A stretch of 64,000 bases of DNA from Metallyticus violacea (lineage: Eukaryota; Arthropoda; Insecta; Mantodea; Metallyticidae). Below the pieces are notes generated by a model, which searched no databases, was not told where the DNA came from, and saw only the letters and a list, made by a program, of their open reading frames with translations. Below, in pieces: positions 1-12,390 of the stretch (its first letter is position 1; each line of letters starts with the position of its first letter). The DNA lies in contig CM060841.1 in assembly GCA_030762175.1 (NCBI GenBank), positions 6,351,001 to 6,415,000 on the forward strand, given 5' to 3'. The position numbers and the translations under genes were made by a program.

Positions 1-810
1 GCCACTCTTGTCACCTAAGCATGGCGAGTTATTCGTGCTAAAACAACTAAAACCATAATAACTCCTAATTCACTTTTATTGTATATACACTCCAAATAAT
101 AATAGACATAATTTCAACTTGGTAGTTGATTTAATATTTAAGCGAAATATTCGAACAGAAATGAAGAACCCTATGATGTGGAATTAGTCAACTTTCCTCT
201 TTGATTCAAAATTAGTTTGAAAATTATCTAATTAACTGATTGTTTCTTGTTGTTGGTTTTAGTAGTTGTTTTATTTACTCTTATTAAAGTTTTACAATAG
301 AAAAAAAAAATAAAAACGGAGGAAGAAGTAACTTCCTGCTTCTATGAGGCATCTCATTGATTTCGACGATAATGCGATGGAACAGAAAATAAACAAATTA
401 TTATTAACAATTATATAAAGCAGCACATCTTTAAAGACTATAGATCATGTGGTTTTGATTTCCAGCAAAATCGTACTTAGAATGTAAATCAGTCCAATTT
501 AAAAAAATCAATTAAAACACAAATGTGTATTCCCTAAGTAAAAGTTCAGTTTTACATAAATTAATACTAATTGGTTATGAAATCTAGACCACAAGTACTG
601 GAAGGTCTCGCGTCACCTCTCTTAGAGAGAGAAACTCTCTTTATAGGTATCTAGGGTATGGGAGAGGTTCGGAAAGGGCACAGTAGGCCAATCCATTCGA
701 TTCCCGGTTATGACCTAGAATTTTCTTATCTATTCCAGAATTAATATATTTTGATAAATACTATTATTAAGTATTTATGTATAAACCGAAAACTATGTGA
801 TGTACTTGAT
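1..810. other. AT-rich DNA, no gene seen
   Basis: No reading frame resembling a known protein is visible. Around 690-712 there is a TTCGATTCCCGG segment that looks like a tRNA-type B-box. It has no convincing A-box, so it may be the worn end of an old SINE; I do not call it as one. Confidence 0.5.
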
Positions 811-1038
811 TTTGGTTTATTTACGGACGCTCTTTAACATCTTAGGTCATCAGCGTCCCATTCAATTCGGGGCGTGAAAGGGGTGACAAATTTTGCTCAG
901 AGGTTTTATTTCCCTTCCGAAGGAAGCCATACTTAGAGGATTTTTACGCCCGAAAAAATCTATCGATCCTGGCTGGGATCGAACCCGCGATCTTGGGTTT
1001 AGGAGTCGAGTATGGTTACCACTACACCACCAGGACCA
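811..1038 (-). mobile_element. SINE-A copy, internally deleted
   Basis: This is a minus-strand copy of the tRNA-derived family I call SINE-A. The tRNA-like head is at the right end: GGTCCTGGTGGTGTAGTGG contains the A-box, and GGTTCGATCCC-type sequence near 980 is the B-box. The body (CGGGCGTAAAAATCC, GGAAGGGAAATAAAACC) and the tail (GATGTTAAAGAGCGTCC) follow leftwards. Compared with the full copy at 28097-28375 it lacks roughly 55-60 bases between GAGGTCTCTG-type sequence and the GGAAGGGAA block. No clear TSD remains. Apparent short ORFs across it are translation artefacts. Confidence 0.88.
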
Positions 1039-1044
1039 TACTTG

Positions 1045-1612
1045 GAGGCCGAAAGCTGCAAGTACAAACAAGCATATTCAAAAATTCTTAAATAGTTAGT
1101 AAATGTAATTATACATTCATTATTAACAAGTAAAACCATTACTTATTTGTGTTCTCCACGCTTAATTTATTATAAGTGCAATATTATGATTAGCACTTCA
1201 GTCTTCCTTACTTTCATTTAATATAATTTAAATTTTGCATTTTCTATAGCGTTAATTAAAACACAAATCATCGAGGAAAATTTGTTACAAAAGTAATTGT
1301 AAGTGAGAGACCACTAATAGGAACAAAAACCATTATATGAAATGTTAATAGCAGCGGTTTCTTTGAGATGTCAAAAGCTTCGGCGAGGGTATGATAGAGC
1401 AATATGAAAAGCAAAGCCCTTGATTGCTTACACGCTGTTGTGAGAGCAACCAGTTTTAATTATTTTGATACTGCAAATATTAAGCGCAACTAATTTTCGT
1501 CATACTGCATGTAAAAACTCAGTTTCCAAGTTCGAAAATCTAGTATATATTTTTATTGCTCAACTCAGTGCATAGGTTTTAAAACCGATATATAATTCAA
1601 TCATTTAGACAC
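1045..1612. other. AT-rich DNA, no gene seen
   Basis: Low-complexity AT-rich sequence between a SINE and a microsatellite. I see no protein, RNA or repeat that I can name. Confidence 0.5.
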
Positions 1613-1613
1613 C

Positions 1614-1653
<40 letters not shown>
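1614..1653. repeat. (AAT)n microsatellite
   Basis: About 13 uninterrupted AAT/ATA units. Confidence 0.97.
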
Positions 1654-1654
<1 letters not shown>

Positions 1655-1655
<1 letters not shown>

Positions 1656-4600
1656 GATATGCACTTTAATCATTAGGGACAGTAAAATACGAAACAGGCA
1701 TACGACTCTTTAAAGCACAAGTATATGCTGCTCTAACTATGGATTGCACTCCATAATTAATTTATGATGGCGCAGGCCACTTGAGAGAATATGCTGCAGA
1801 GAATGCATTATTTCTTAGTAAGCATCATCGTGAAGTAGGTTCTTCTGAAAATTCTGGAGTAGCACACAGTGTTTATAAATAGAAGCAGTGTGTTCTAATT
1901 AGTATATATAATGTTGTTGCAACAGTGGGCTTAATCTTGAATACTTTTCTTGGGTTTGTATAAAGGTGAATTTATATCAGGAGCATGATCATTGAAATCC
2001 GCGGTAGTTTTGGGGCCGTACGGGGGATGCTGTGGTCCGTGCGAGATGAGGAGAAATATATTAATTGTTTCTTTGACTTCTTGGTTGGATGTCCCATGTG
2101 CCGGGATCAGGAATGTTTACCTCAGGGAACTTCTAGAATTTTGTGACTCGTTTGAGTCAGAGGGAAGGGAAGGAAATCTATCAGGCTACACGGAAACACT
2201 TGAGTTCTTAGTTGACACCATTTATTCACACTTATGATCAGAATAATGAACTATTCTTGTAAGCTTGGAAATGTGTCGAAGATTTCAGTTGTTTCCTATA
2301 TAATGCTTATCGGTGTACGATCTCCGACTACTCTAACTGACTGTTACTCTTTTCCTACAGACTTCGCGCACTTTGATTTTGATTGTCTATTCTTACGCCC
2401 GCTTATTTCAATTAACTCTTACTATTCCTTCCTCCGAGTTCAGCCTTTAACTCCTAGCCTCGACTCCCGAATGAGAACCTTTCGCTGCTCTAATGCTTAC
2501 TGCTCTGTGTGTCTTACATTATATTGGATGTAAAGTTTATTGTATTATAAGGAACCTCCTATCGTGAAAATTAAATCCTCGAAATTTATGGAGCTCGGTT
2601 CGATTCTCCTTGCTTTATTAGTCCTTCCTTAATGTCTATAATTATACAGGGTCGCTCCGATTCGCTCAATTTTGGTAGATTGCTATTGGTTGCGTTGGAC
2701 CAATTTCCTGAAAATACCCCTCACGTTATAGTAATTCCAAGAACGGACATTCCTGCCATAAATATTCGGAAATTTTTGTAATTTTACATCTTCTTTCACT
2801 TTCTGCCCTTTCAGATTTACTCACAATGAAATCGCGATAGACCACGTCTCGGATATAAATAAGAAACATCTATTTGTTTTGTAAAGTCATGTCAGAAATC
2901 TGTGGACTTGTCGGAATGTTATTCTTATGAGGGGCTATCAACTTATGCTGTCAGCTAAGTTTGACATTTGTTCATTTCTCGAAAGAATTCCTCCCTTATA
3001 GTCATTAGCACCGTTATCTTACCTATTGAAAGAATACGTTTCTCTTCTTTTGTTAAGAAGGCAAGTTCTGCGTCTCAGTAAATGGTTTTCTTTAAACCAT
3101 TTGAAAAGAGAATTACTTCTTCTCAGGGCGACCCTTTTGCCCAAGTCAAAACTTTTAACATAAGCTTAACGAGCAGTCCCGTTTGTACATTTACACAATT
3201 ACACAACGACCCTTTATTAAAGATTTAGCACATGTGCTATCTAATGACTACAATACCTTCAGATCATATTTATATTAATTATTAGCATTGATTATAACCA
3301 TATTAGTTTAATCAAATGCCGGCCTTTAATTCCAGCTACAGTATTTATAATAATCCACGAAATACTTAGATGAGACATATTTTCTGATAACATTTTGTTA
3401 AAATGTAACCTTCCATAGTTCGCTCATTCGTGACTTTCTCCAATGTTTTATCACCGTAGTGTCCGTCATTTGCAGCCACCTACAGTGTTCAGTCCTGGGT
3501 ACAAGTTCGTCATTTCTCACAGAGATACAGACACCAGTCCATCCATGTCTTTGTGAACTCCTAACTCATCCTGTTGAACCCCCCTCCCCCCCACAATGTT
3601 GGTTTCCAAATGTCTTTGAGACCAAGGCACAAAGGAGGACAACTGTTTCTTGGTGACGACACTTCTTGCACGGGGCACGCGGGAGAAGCTTTGCGGTGGC
3701 ACAAATGCTTTCCCAAACCACAAATGATGGTGGATTTGGGGGAAGCGTGTGATTGCACAAGTTCTTGCGAGGTTCAGAACACTATGATTGGCTTTGTTAT
3801 ATAGTGGAACGCTTTTACTAGCGGTAGACTTGTAAAATAGCTTCAATTTGGAAAGCAATTTTTCTCCTAAATTTCGCTTTACTCATTTTGGTGATTTTAG
3901 GATGCATTAGCATTCATTTTCACCCCTTATCCGAATGATATCCCAAATGACTTTAAGTTCTTTATTTATCGAACCAGCGGCTCTCAAACTATTATCACGG
4001 CTTTGCAGTTAATCCCTCTCTGCAGGAATTAAACTTGACGAGTAATGTTGTGCCATCATATATTGCTGTTATTCATGAATTTTTATGCCATTTATATACT
4101 TTTTGAACAAAATATTGTCATGATTATTACTATAGTAAAAGACAAACATTGAAAAAAAATTGTATTTATTGTTTTGTTTAAATCTTTAAATTATGTAATC
4201 CAGAAATGAACAAGTGTGAAAAAATGTAGTAATAGTAATAATAGATCTTTTATTGTAGCAGTTTTAAAATATAAGCCTTACGGCCATACATGCTAATATC
4301 CTCCTTGTAACAATCTAAATATACATACACACATACAGACCTACAAACACTTCGATATACGCACATCACACGTTTTCTATGAGTAATTTTTATGTACATA
4401 TTCACAAACATGAATGGAACACTTATGCTTGAGCCCCCTTCCATTTACTTACTTCCTCCCCAAATCCGCTCTCTTCCCTATAGCCATTAACCTTCTTTGT
4501 TGAGTCTTTTCTAAAAATCCCGAATTGTGTGTGTGTGTCTCTCTCATGCACCAATACTCCCCGTCAGGTGTTCAAACTTCTGTTGGAATTAATAATTTAA

Positions 4601-4970
4601 GGCGGTAAATGTTTATTTCTTAAAATCTCGGATTCCGTGCATTCTGCCTCCAAGAATCTCTTTCTCCTCACCGTGGGCAAATTCTTTCTCCGAGAGTATT
4701 AAATGTTTTATTTTCTTTCCAAGTCCCTAACGTGAGCAATTCTCTAGCACAGATATGTAGATAATCCCCGGCCTACCACACCTGATCTATTTACCTTTTC
4801 TGCGCTTTGAGTCTCAGTTTTTTACCCAACTATATCTCGTAAACTATTTTCCAACTATTGCGTGTAATGTTCTCTTCCCTTAGCCAAATATGCCCTAGCG
4901 CAATTTTGTCTAAGCCTTTCCTTATTTTTGTAGCCCAACTTGTATTTGATCCCTCAGACAAACCTTGACA
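1655..4970. other. Long stretch with no recognised gene
   Basis: Several short ORFs occur (for example about 1992-2237, 2234-2533, 3517-3858), but none resembles a known family and most lack an ATG or overlap others on both strands. A few T-rich and C-rich patches are present. I see nothing supportable here. Confidence 0.5.
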
Positions 4971-5234
4971 CCGCCACGGGGGGCCGAGGTCGGTAATACG
5001 CTGACTCGTGAGCGGGAGGTCTGCGGTTCGAAATCCGTCAGCACCGCCCTCCCATACTGACATATTTCCAGGTTTTCCTCAGTCATCATAAATGGTAAAC
5101 GCCAGGGAGGTATTCTAAACTAAGGCCTGGAACGTTTCCTTCCTTAAAAATTATTTCCCAATATATCATTTCATCTCATGTATCATCAGTGTCCACCGCC
5201 TGTGGTGCCTCAGCAGTAAAAACGGGCGTTAAAC
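4971..5234 (+). mobile_element. SINE-B copy, plus strand
   Basis: tRNA-derived SINE-B. The head begins CCGCCACGGGGGGCCGAGG, with a Leu/Ser-type A-box (GGCCGAGGTCGGTAA). The B-box is GGTTCGAAATCC, with one extra base relative to other copies. The body contains the AGGTTTTCCTCAGTC block, the GGCCTGGAACGTTTCC block and the ATATATCATTTCATCTCATG block. The tail is CACCGCCTGTGGTGCCTCAG then AGTAAAAACGGGCGTTAAAC. The usual A-rich end is replaced by a CA microsatellite. Confidence 0.9.
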
Positions 5235-5256
5235 ACACACACACACACACACACAA
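5232..5256. repeat. (CA)n at the SINE-B tail
   Basis: About 12 CA units directly continue the SINE-B terminal TTAAACAC, so the microsatellite probably grew from the SINE tail. Confidence 0.93.
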
Positions 5257-5432
5257 AGGAGTTTCACCCTCGTATTATTCTTAACCAGTACTTAATTGTT
5301 CTTATTTTTAAATTCACACTTTCTTTAAAGATACTAAACTCTTTAAGAACCCGACAATTTGATACAATCGTCCCTATTTGTAGCAACTGTTTTAGAAACT
5401 GGGTTTGTTTGTACCTGATTGCATTCGTAGTT

Positions 5433-5434
<2 letters not shown>

Positions 5435-5493
<59 letters not shown>
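5435..5493. repeat. (AT)n microsatellite
   Basis: About 29 AT units without interruption. Confidence 0.97.
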
Positions 5494-5496
<3 letters not shown>

Positions 5497-5764
5497 ATGC
5501 AAATTTAGGATTTTAAACTTTTGAGTTAAATCTTAGGGGTCCACTACAGTGAGAGATGTTTAATGGGAGTTTAAGGTCAAGGAAACTTTGCTGCTGTAAA
5601 CTTAAGTTTTGAGCTTTCTTACAATTGTAAAGTCATTCATATTTAAGATTATTCTTAATTTCAAGTGTAAATATTTATAGACAAACTAATACGGAAGATG
5701 CTTACTGCTTACATAATAAAATCAACTTTCTTAATACAATTAGAGGGACAAAAGTTTGAACATA

Positions 5765-7003
5765 CGAGGGTAGATCCATAAGTTTCCGGCATAACCATTT
5801 TCTAGGTATGATAAAGACAAAAACTTTGTTTCACTTTTCAATACAGTTACCCCATATTACATGCACTTTTCACGTCTTTGAATTAAATTTAAAACGCCCC
5901 CCCCCAAAAAAAGTCTTCCTGCAAAATGGGCATAAACAGCATCCATCACTTCTTCGTCACACTTAAATTTCCTTCCTCGAAGGTCCTTTTTTGGGTTTTG
6001 AGAAGAGAAAATAGTCACCGGAAGCTAGATCTGGGCTGTAGGATGGCTAGTCGATCTGCTTTCTTCACAGCTTCCTGTGAAACAAGAGCTGTGTGCACAG
6101 GCGCGTTGTCGTGAAGAAGGTGCACATCACCACTCAGCTTTCCTCACCTTTTCTCTTTGATGGAAGCACGTAGTCTGTGCAGTAGGCCAGCATGTGTTGT
6201 TCCTCTCCTTGAAGTCAGTGAAGAGTATTACTTCACTGTTCCAAAATATTCTTTTTGGTTGCCTGAATGACCTTGGCCTATAGAGGCGGTGCTTCACCAG
6301 GTTTACGCCACTCCATTGATTCTCTTTGGGACGAGGGATCATAGTAGAGTAGCATAGTTACATCTCCTGTAACAATGGTTTGCAGAAATTCTCTCTCGTT
6401 GCCACGACAGAGCTCCAAAATGCCTGACAACTGATGACTCATTGCTGCTTTCGGACTTAGGAAAGAAGTCTAGGGACCCATCTTGTACTAATCTTATTCA
6501 TGTTTAAATGTTCATGAATAATTCGAAAGACTGTTGTTTTAGAAAGCCCAACTTTGCTGCTATTTGTGTAACTTTGAGCCGTTGGTCTTCCATAATTTCT
6601 GCTTTCACAAAAACGATGCTTTCAGGAGTGGCAAATCCAAGGGTCGACCTGCACATTCTTCGTCTTCAATGCTTTCTCGACCCATTCGAAAATGTTTGGC
6701 CCATTCGTTTACGGTAGAATATGAGGGGGGATGCTTCCCCATATACACCGTCCAATCGATGTTTAATTTCATTTAGAATAAGTCTTTCTTTTGGGAAGAA
6801 CTTAATTACAGCTCGAAACTCCATTTTGAACATGTCACAATCTTCTACACATAGCCTTCTTTTATATCTGAACAACTGGACACAGCGGAGTGGAAGTTAC
6901 AGATGCAATTATTTACTTAACAGATAAGATAGGCATCAGATAAGGCTTTTGTGAAGGTGATAATCCTTATCGGCGAGGCCGGAAACTTGTTGACCTACCC
7001 TCG
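5765..7003 (-). mobile_element. Mariner M1 copy 1, complete but dead
   Basis: A full-length mariner of about 1.24 kb with both terminal inverted repeats. The left end is CGAGGGTAGATCCATAAGTT and the right end is its complement, CTTGTTGACCTACCCTCG. It is flanked by the TA dinucleotide duplicated by Tc1/mariner transposases (5763-5764 and 7004-7005). The transposase reads leftwards. The leader between the right end and the start codon carries AGATAA-type motifs shared with the other M1 copies. The length matches the family norm of about 1.25-1.3 kb. Confidence 0.92.
5831..6824 (-). pseudogene. Mariner (DD34D) transposase pseudogene, M1 copy 1
   Basis: Transposases of this type bind the inverted repeats through an N-terminal helix-turn-helix and cut and rejoin DNA with an aspartate triad. 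The start MEFRAVIKFFP lies at 6824, followed by the helix-turn-helix region with KHRLDGVYGEA. Remnants of the triad can be read in different frames. The first aspartate is in TGDVT, where the usual GDE glutamate has become valine. The second is in HDNAPVHT. The third is in SPDLASGDYFLF, where PSD has become GD. Frameshifts and an in-frame stop just before the third motif inactivate it. The C-terminus keeps the poly-G (here C9 on the plus strand, 5897-5905) that encodes the Gly run near the end. The sequence is certain as a relic; the subfamily is not assigned. Confidence 0.88.
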
Positions 7004-7229
7004 TATGTATTGCTGCCTTAATTGGGTCTAGGGTCACAAATATATATATATTACAGAAAGTTCAAAACTTTATTTACAGCAGTGTACATCTTGTTTACAT
7101 CTGATTTCACATAAGGTAGCTGCAAGTCGAAATCACAGACAACTAAAATGGCGTTCAACGATTAGTGTTGTTTGAAGTTGGACATCTAGTGGACGTAGGT
7201 GTACTCTTTGTTTATATTTACATAAGGAA

Positions 7230-8190
7230 GATGAGGTAGAAACTGTTCGAGCGATCACATTGCTACAGGAAATAGACTTTTTCGTGCATTATTTGCTGGG
7301 TTTAATGTGGCTGAATTTGTTATTGGTAGAGCATGGAAGCACTTCATTGAAACAGGCAATACTCTAGGAAACCAGGTCAGTGTAGCAAACTTAAAACATT
7401 GGCCAGAGAAGACGATATGTTATCAATTATGCCTTTCGGAGTGCAGAGCTATTGCTATGGACCACAAAAATGATCTGGGGGTGGTAACTTGTGCAAATGT
7501 CAATGACCAAACAATAAGAAACAGACTTGGAGAAGCAGGTTTGAGAAGAAGAGCTAATAAAGCGCCGAGATTAACGCCTGCTCACAAGAGAGTCCTACTG
7601 AGATTTGCTCAGGAACACAGGAACCGGTATCTTCGTCACTGACGCGATGTGCAGTTTGCAGATGAATTTCGTTTTCGTCTAACACAGTGTGATTGATATC
7701 TGCCTGGTGAACGTTTTACAGATACAGCAGTCCAGGAAAGAGACAGATTTGGCGGTGGGTCAGTCATAGTGTGGGGCGGCATCGCTATTGATTACCGAAC
7801 AGACCTTATAGTTGTCAGAATCCGACGTAATGCTGACAGGTACAATGCTGAAATGGTATAGAGCATGTCGGATTAGGGCACCGGTTTGATTTGCAGCAAG
7901 ACAATGCTAGAGTGTATCCCACAGGAACTCCAGATTCAAACAATGCACTGGCTGCTAAGAGTCCTGACTTTCCATTTATGGTATAAGCTTGAGAAACCAG
8001 TCTGGGACATTCCTGTAGATCTCCAGACTCAACAGATGCAGATAAGATCGAGGAATAGGGGCACGTCCATAAGAGGATGTGGCATAGTCTGATCAGGAGC
8101 GCTGCTCGAAGATGTGACAGTAATTTAGGTACAATGAGGCCATACCAGGTACTGATGTATTCTTTATGTGCAAAATTGAAATTCATTTAG
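7230..8190 (+). pseudogene. Tc1-like transposase relic
   Basis: A degenerate Tc1-family transposase (cut-and-paste, DD34E class). The piece at 7307-7642 shows the second helix-turn-helix style WKHFIETGN followed by NVNDQTIRNRLGEAGLRRR and LTPAHKRVLLRFAQEHR, both characteristic of Tc1 N-terminal halves. Downstream, in shifted frames, come FADEFRFRL (first aspartate, codon near 7661), ERDRFGGGSVIVWGGI (7735-7783) and QQDNARVYP (second aspartate near 7900). The last catalytic block is eroded to SPDFPF, without the NPIE motif. Frameshifts and stops occur throughout. I could not identify inverted repeats, so element boundaries are uncertain. It is unrelated in sequence to M1. Confidence 0.82.
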
Positions 8191-8204
8191 GTCAACATTG
8201 TCTT

Positions 8205-9090
8205 TAATTTCGGCTTACAGCATCCTTGTGTGAAATGAGAAGTAAACACGATGTACGCTGCTAAAAATACCGTAAACCTAACTGCGGCACATATGTGTCC
8301 CTCAAGTGTAACAAGATTTTCCTCCAGAGTCAGTTATATTTGTTACTTATTTTTGCGTCTATAAGTGATGCATCTAAAGGTGTTCTAGTTTGGAATGTTG
8401 CTGTCATAAAAGCACGCTTCAGTTTCATTCGAAGGATATTTTTATTTTGAAATACGTTAACCTGCTTTAGGTGCGGCACGTAACATAACCAGCAGCTACA
8501 ATCATTTTAATTGCGGGTCTCCTGTACTGGAAAGGATTGGTGCAGTTCACGGGTAATTTCTTTCATTACAGAAGATCATAGAAGCGTTCCTATATAATTA
8601 TTGTATCTCAATTTGCGGCATTTCCGTTGAATATATCAGTATGGTTGAGTCATCAAAGGAAATTCACATTGTTCCGTTAGTGAGTGATAATATGCGGTTA
8701 ACTTAATTACTAGTTTTGTGCAAATACAAACATATATCCTACTGATAGTACAGAATTGGCTGTTCATACAGACACCTTACTGCTCCTGTGATCTACCCCA
8801 GCACATTATAACAGACACATTCTTTGTGACAGACTAGAGAAAGTAACTAATACACAGCTTTGTTTCCCAGTCAAATAAATATCGTGCAACTATCTGCGAT
8901 AAGGGTTCTGCAAGCTCAAATTTACCTCTTACATTTGGCATTTTAAAGCGTTATAACATTGATTAGTATTAACATTCAATAACAATTAAAAATAAAACCA
9001 TCGCCTGCTAGCACTTAACTTATTTACCTTTTATTGAGACTATAGGGAGATGTAATACCTTACCAATTTAGACGGCAACTGAGTCCATGC
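8205..9090. other. No gene seen
   Basis: AT-rich sequence between the Tc1-like relic and M1 copy 2. It may include the missing 3' end of the Tc1 element, but no inverted repeat is recognisable. Confidence 0.45.
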
Positions 9091-9092
9091 TA

Positions 9093-10342
9093 AGAGGGTA
9101 GGTCCCCAATTTTCCGGCCACGTCGATAAGAATTATCGTCTTCACAAAATCTTTATCTGGTGTCACACTTATCTGTTGAGTAAATAATTGCAGTTGTAAC
9201 TTCCGCTCCGCTGTGTTCAGTTCAGATATAGTTGCATAAAGAGGTCTATGTGTAGAAGATTGTGACGTGTTCAAAATGGAGTTTCGAAATGTATTTAAGT
9301 TCTTCCCAAATGAAGGACTTGCTTAAATTGAAATTAAAAAGCGATTGGACGGTGTATATGGGGAAGCATTCCCTCATATTCTACCGTAAAAGAATGAGTC
9401 GAGAAAACAATGAAGACGAAGAGCATGCAGGTCAGTCCTTGGAGGAGCTCACTCCTGAAAACATCGCTCTTGTGGAAGGAGAAATTATGGAAGACCGGTG
9501 GCTCAAAGTTACAGAAGTAGCAACAAAGCTGGGCCTTTCTAAAACAACAGTCCAATTATTCATGAACATTTAAACATGAATAAGGTTAGTGCAAGATGGG
9601 TGCCTAGAATTCTTTCCTTAGTCCATAATCAGCAACGAGTCGCCTGTTGTCAGGCATTTTTGGAGCTTTGCCGTGGCAAAGAGAGAGAAGTTCTGCAAAC
9701 CATTGTTACAGGAGATGAAACTATGGTCCTCTACTATGATCCTTTGTCCAAAAGAGAATCAATGGAGTGGCGTTGGCGAAGCACCGCCTCTAAGGCCAAA
9801 GTCACTCAGTCAACCAAGTAGAACATGGCCACAATCTTTTGGAACTGTGAAGGAATACTCTTCATTGACTTCAAGGAGAGGAACACCACAGTAAATGGGG
9901 AGTACTATGCTGGCCTACTGCACAGATTACTTCCTTCCATCAAAGAGAAAAGGTGAGGAAAGCTCAGTGGTGGTGTGCGCCTTCTTCACGACAACGCACC
10001 TACCTGTGCACACAGCTCTTGTTGCAAAGGAAACTGTGAAGAAATGTGGCTTCAAGGAGATCGATCATCCATCCTACAGTCCAAATCTAGCTCCCAGTGA
10101 CTATTTTCTCTTCGCTAAACTCAAGAAGAGGAAATTTAAGTGGAACGAAGAAGTGATGGATGCTGTTTATCCCATTTTGCAGACTAGACTTCTGACTTTG
10201 GGGGGGGGGATTGAAATGTTAATTCAAAGATGTGAGGAGGTGTATTGCAATAAAAGGTAACTGCATTGATAAGTGGAATATAGTTTTTGTCTTTGTCATA
10301 CCTAGAAAATGGTTAGGCCGGAAACTTATGGGCCTACCCTCG
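9093..10342 (+). mobile_element. Mariner M1 copy 2, complete but dead
   Basis: Second full-length M1 copy, about 1.25 kb. The left end is AGAGGGTAGGTCCCCAATTT and the right end is CTTATGGGCCTACCCTCG. TA dinucleotides flank it at 9091-9092 and 10343-10344. The orientation is opposite to copy 1. Confidence 0.92.
9276..10276 (+). pseudogene. Mariner (DD34D) transposase pseudogene, M1 copy 2
   Basis: It starts MEFRNVFKFFP at 9276 and meets a stop within the first 20 codons. The helix-turn-helix continues in frame fragments (LTPENIALVEGEIMEDRWLK, LGLSKTTVQ). The linker motif WVPRILSLV is the counterpart of the mariner WVPHEL box. TGDETMVLYYD holds the first aspartate. The HDNA block is split by a small insertion near 9990, so the second aspartate is out of frame with PVHTALVAKE. 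The third motif reads SPNLAPSDYFLF and keeps the catalytic PSD aspartate. A poly-G run of ten (10200-10209) adds a further frameshift compared with nine in copies 1 and 4. The normal stop TGA has become TGG. Confidence 0.9.
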
Positions 10343-10344
10343 TA

Positions 10345-12390
10345 ACACTTCGCACTTAAAGTTGTATTTAAACTGGTGCTCTTAATTAGCCGATCACCAA
10401 TAATAGGAACGAAGGTTTAGTCTGCATTGCGCAAGAGTTGTAATAATTTTTCCTATCACTATCACGTTCTTCAATAAAAAATAACTCATTTAGCCAACAC
10501 ACTAATTTTCGGTATGTTCAGCCTTACGGCCTTAATGAACGCTTCGCCTGTGGTGTATATTTACATATGACATATAAATAATTTAATTTAATATGCAAGA
10601 TTAACTTACAAGAGCCATAAACCCTTTCTTTGAATAGAACTACATTCGTCACTCCTTAAGAAAGCTTTTTTGACTTTTCGTAATATCACCCGTATATGTT
10701 GAAAATAAGTAATCGAATCATAAACTTCATCCTTTAGTCAGGCATTTGAACAGTCTGCAGACAAACGGAATGATTGAACAAGAAGTCTTGAAACAATAGA
10801 ACAAGCAGCAACTAAAATTACAGATGGAACGTTAGAAGTTGCCTGACATCGCCAAAAGAATTTGTCTCAATGGTACAGAATCCAATTTGTATTCTAAGCT
10901 TGTTTTTTTTAGGGGGAGGGGCATTTTCATTTTCTTATATGCCGAAGAAGCCGATTTTGATCTTAATGAAAATATTTTGAGCCTGTAATCAGAGTGAAGC
11001 TGAGAACCGTTCTGCTTTCATTGCTTTAAAAACTTGTCTTTTTGGGTAACAAATCTTAGGCGTGCCTCTGGTATTACCGCAACACTGTGTGGAAACCGTA
11101 CATAATCCCTAAGCTTGCTTTAACTGTCCTGTGAATATCAATATCATTATATTACAAAATAGTCAGTTACATATAGGTATGTGCTGATAGACGACCGCAG
11201 CACATAATTAAGTTCATGCCACATTTACCGCTACTAATTACTCGCGCCTATTCAAACGCCTGCCACACACCACTTTTCTGCCGCCCGAACCAGGTGACGT
11301 GGAGGATAAATGATTCTCGAAAATTGTGGAAGCTTTCATCGACGGATGCACATTGCATAATCATAAGCATTATCCATTTAATACACCTTTCTATTACACT
11401 GCTCCCCCCCAAGCCTGATTTCAACTGGATAGTATGGGAAAATTGCAGGTGCCTTAAGAGGAAAAGGTAGATATTATTATATTATCATATAAGCGCAGTC
11501 TTGTTATTTTTATTTCTTTTAAAAATAGGTCCTATACACAGCAAACATATATTGTATATCACTGCTTTGAATTATTTTAATAAAAAAAAACATTTGAACT
11601 TGATATATTGCAGGGAAATATAAAGGATTTTAAGAAATGCTGTTTTAATGGACCTTTCTTGGCTGTATTATGGCATAGTTATACAGAATGTTTAAAAATA
11701 CGCGACATAAGAATGAAATCCACAAATATACACAATAAACATTACATATTGTGACAGATTCTCACAACCATGCACACCCAAGAGTAAGTGCTTTTTGGAT
11801 AATGTGAATAGTAATAATTATTATATATAAAACTTATAGTAACAAACTCTTGACATTTCATGTATTGCTAAAATGTATTCATGACTATCTGTACGTTTGA
11901 CTCTATGACAGTAGGGAAAATGTAGCCTTTTGTCATCTTTTCTGTTGCTTCTGCTGGTAAGAGCTAGAACAATGGGTCTCTCTACTATAACAAAGATAAG
12001 TGCATGCAGGTGGCCGAAAAATAGATTTTTTTTTTTGTATCGTAGTTGCTGAAGATACTTCAAAATTCGTTGAAGGTAGAAGGAGAAACAGGTGTCGGCG
12101 ATGAAATCGTTACATCGTATTATGAGGAACTCTCCAATAAAATATCAGAAAGGCAATAAATTTAAAATTAGCGCATTTGGGATCCCAAGAACTCCTCAAT
12201 AATATTTAAATATTTCAAAGGCTCAGGGAATCCTTGGGCGCCATACCTTGTGAATCCTCGTGAGTTTTGTAACTAGGTGGCGAACGTTTTGGATTTCATA
12301 TAGAAATTTGCTAGAAGCAAATCTAGCAAAGCATGTTTTTTCTACCAGACAGTTTTTACCAGATGGCAGGAAGTACGACGCTTCTCAGTA
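10345..12390. other. No recognised gene
   Basis: AT-rich sequence with scattered homopolymers. The short ORFs at 11216-11470 and 11821-12063 have no recognisable motif. Confidence 0.5.

Noticed and set aside
1992..2237. 81-codon frame with a Cys-Gly-rich start
   Set aside because: Begins at a TTG, has no ATG context and shows no family signature.
3517..3858. Overlapping frames on both strands (3459-3858)
   Set aside because: Three frames on opposite strands overlap over a GC-richer patch with no codon-use or motif support for any of them.
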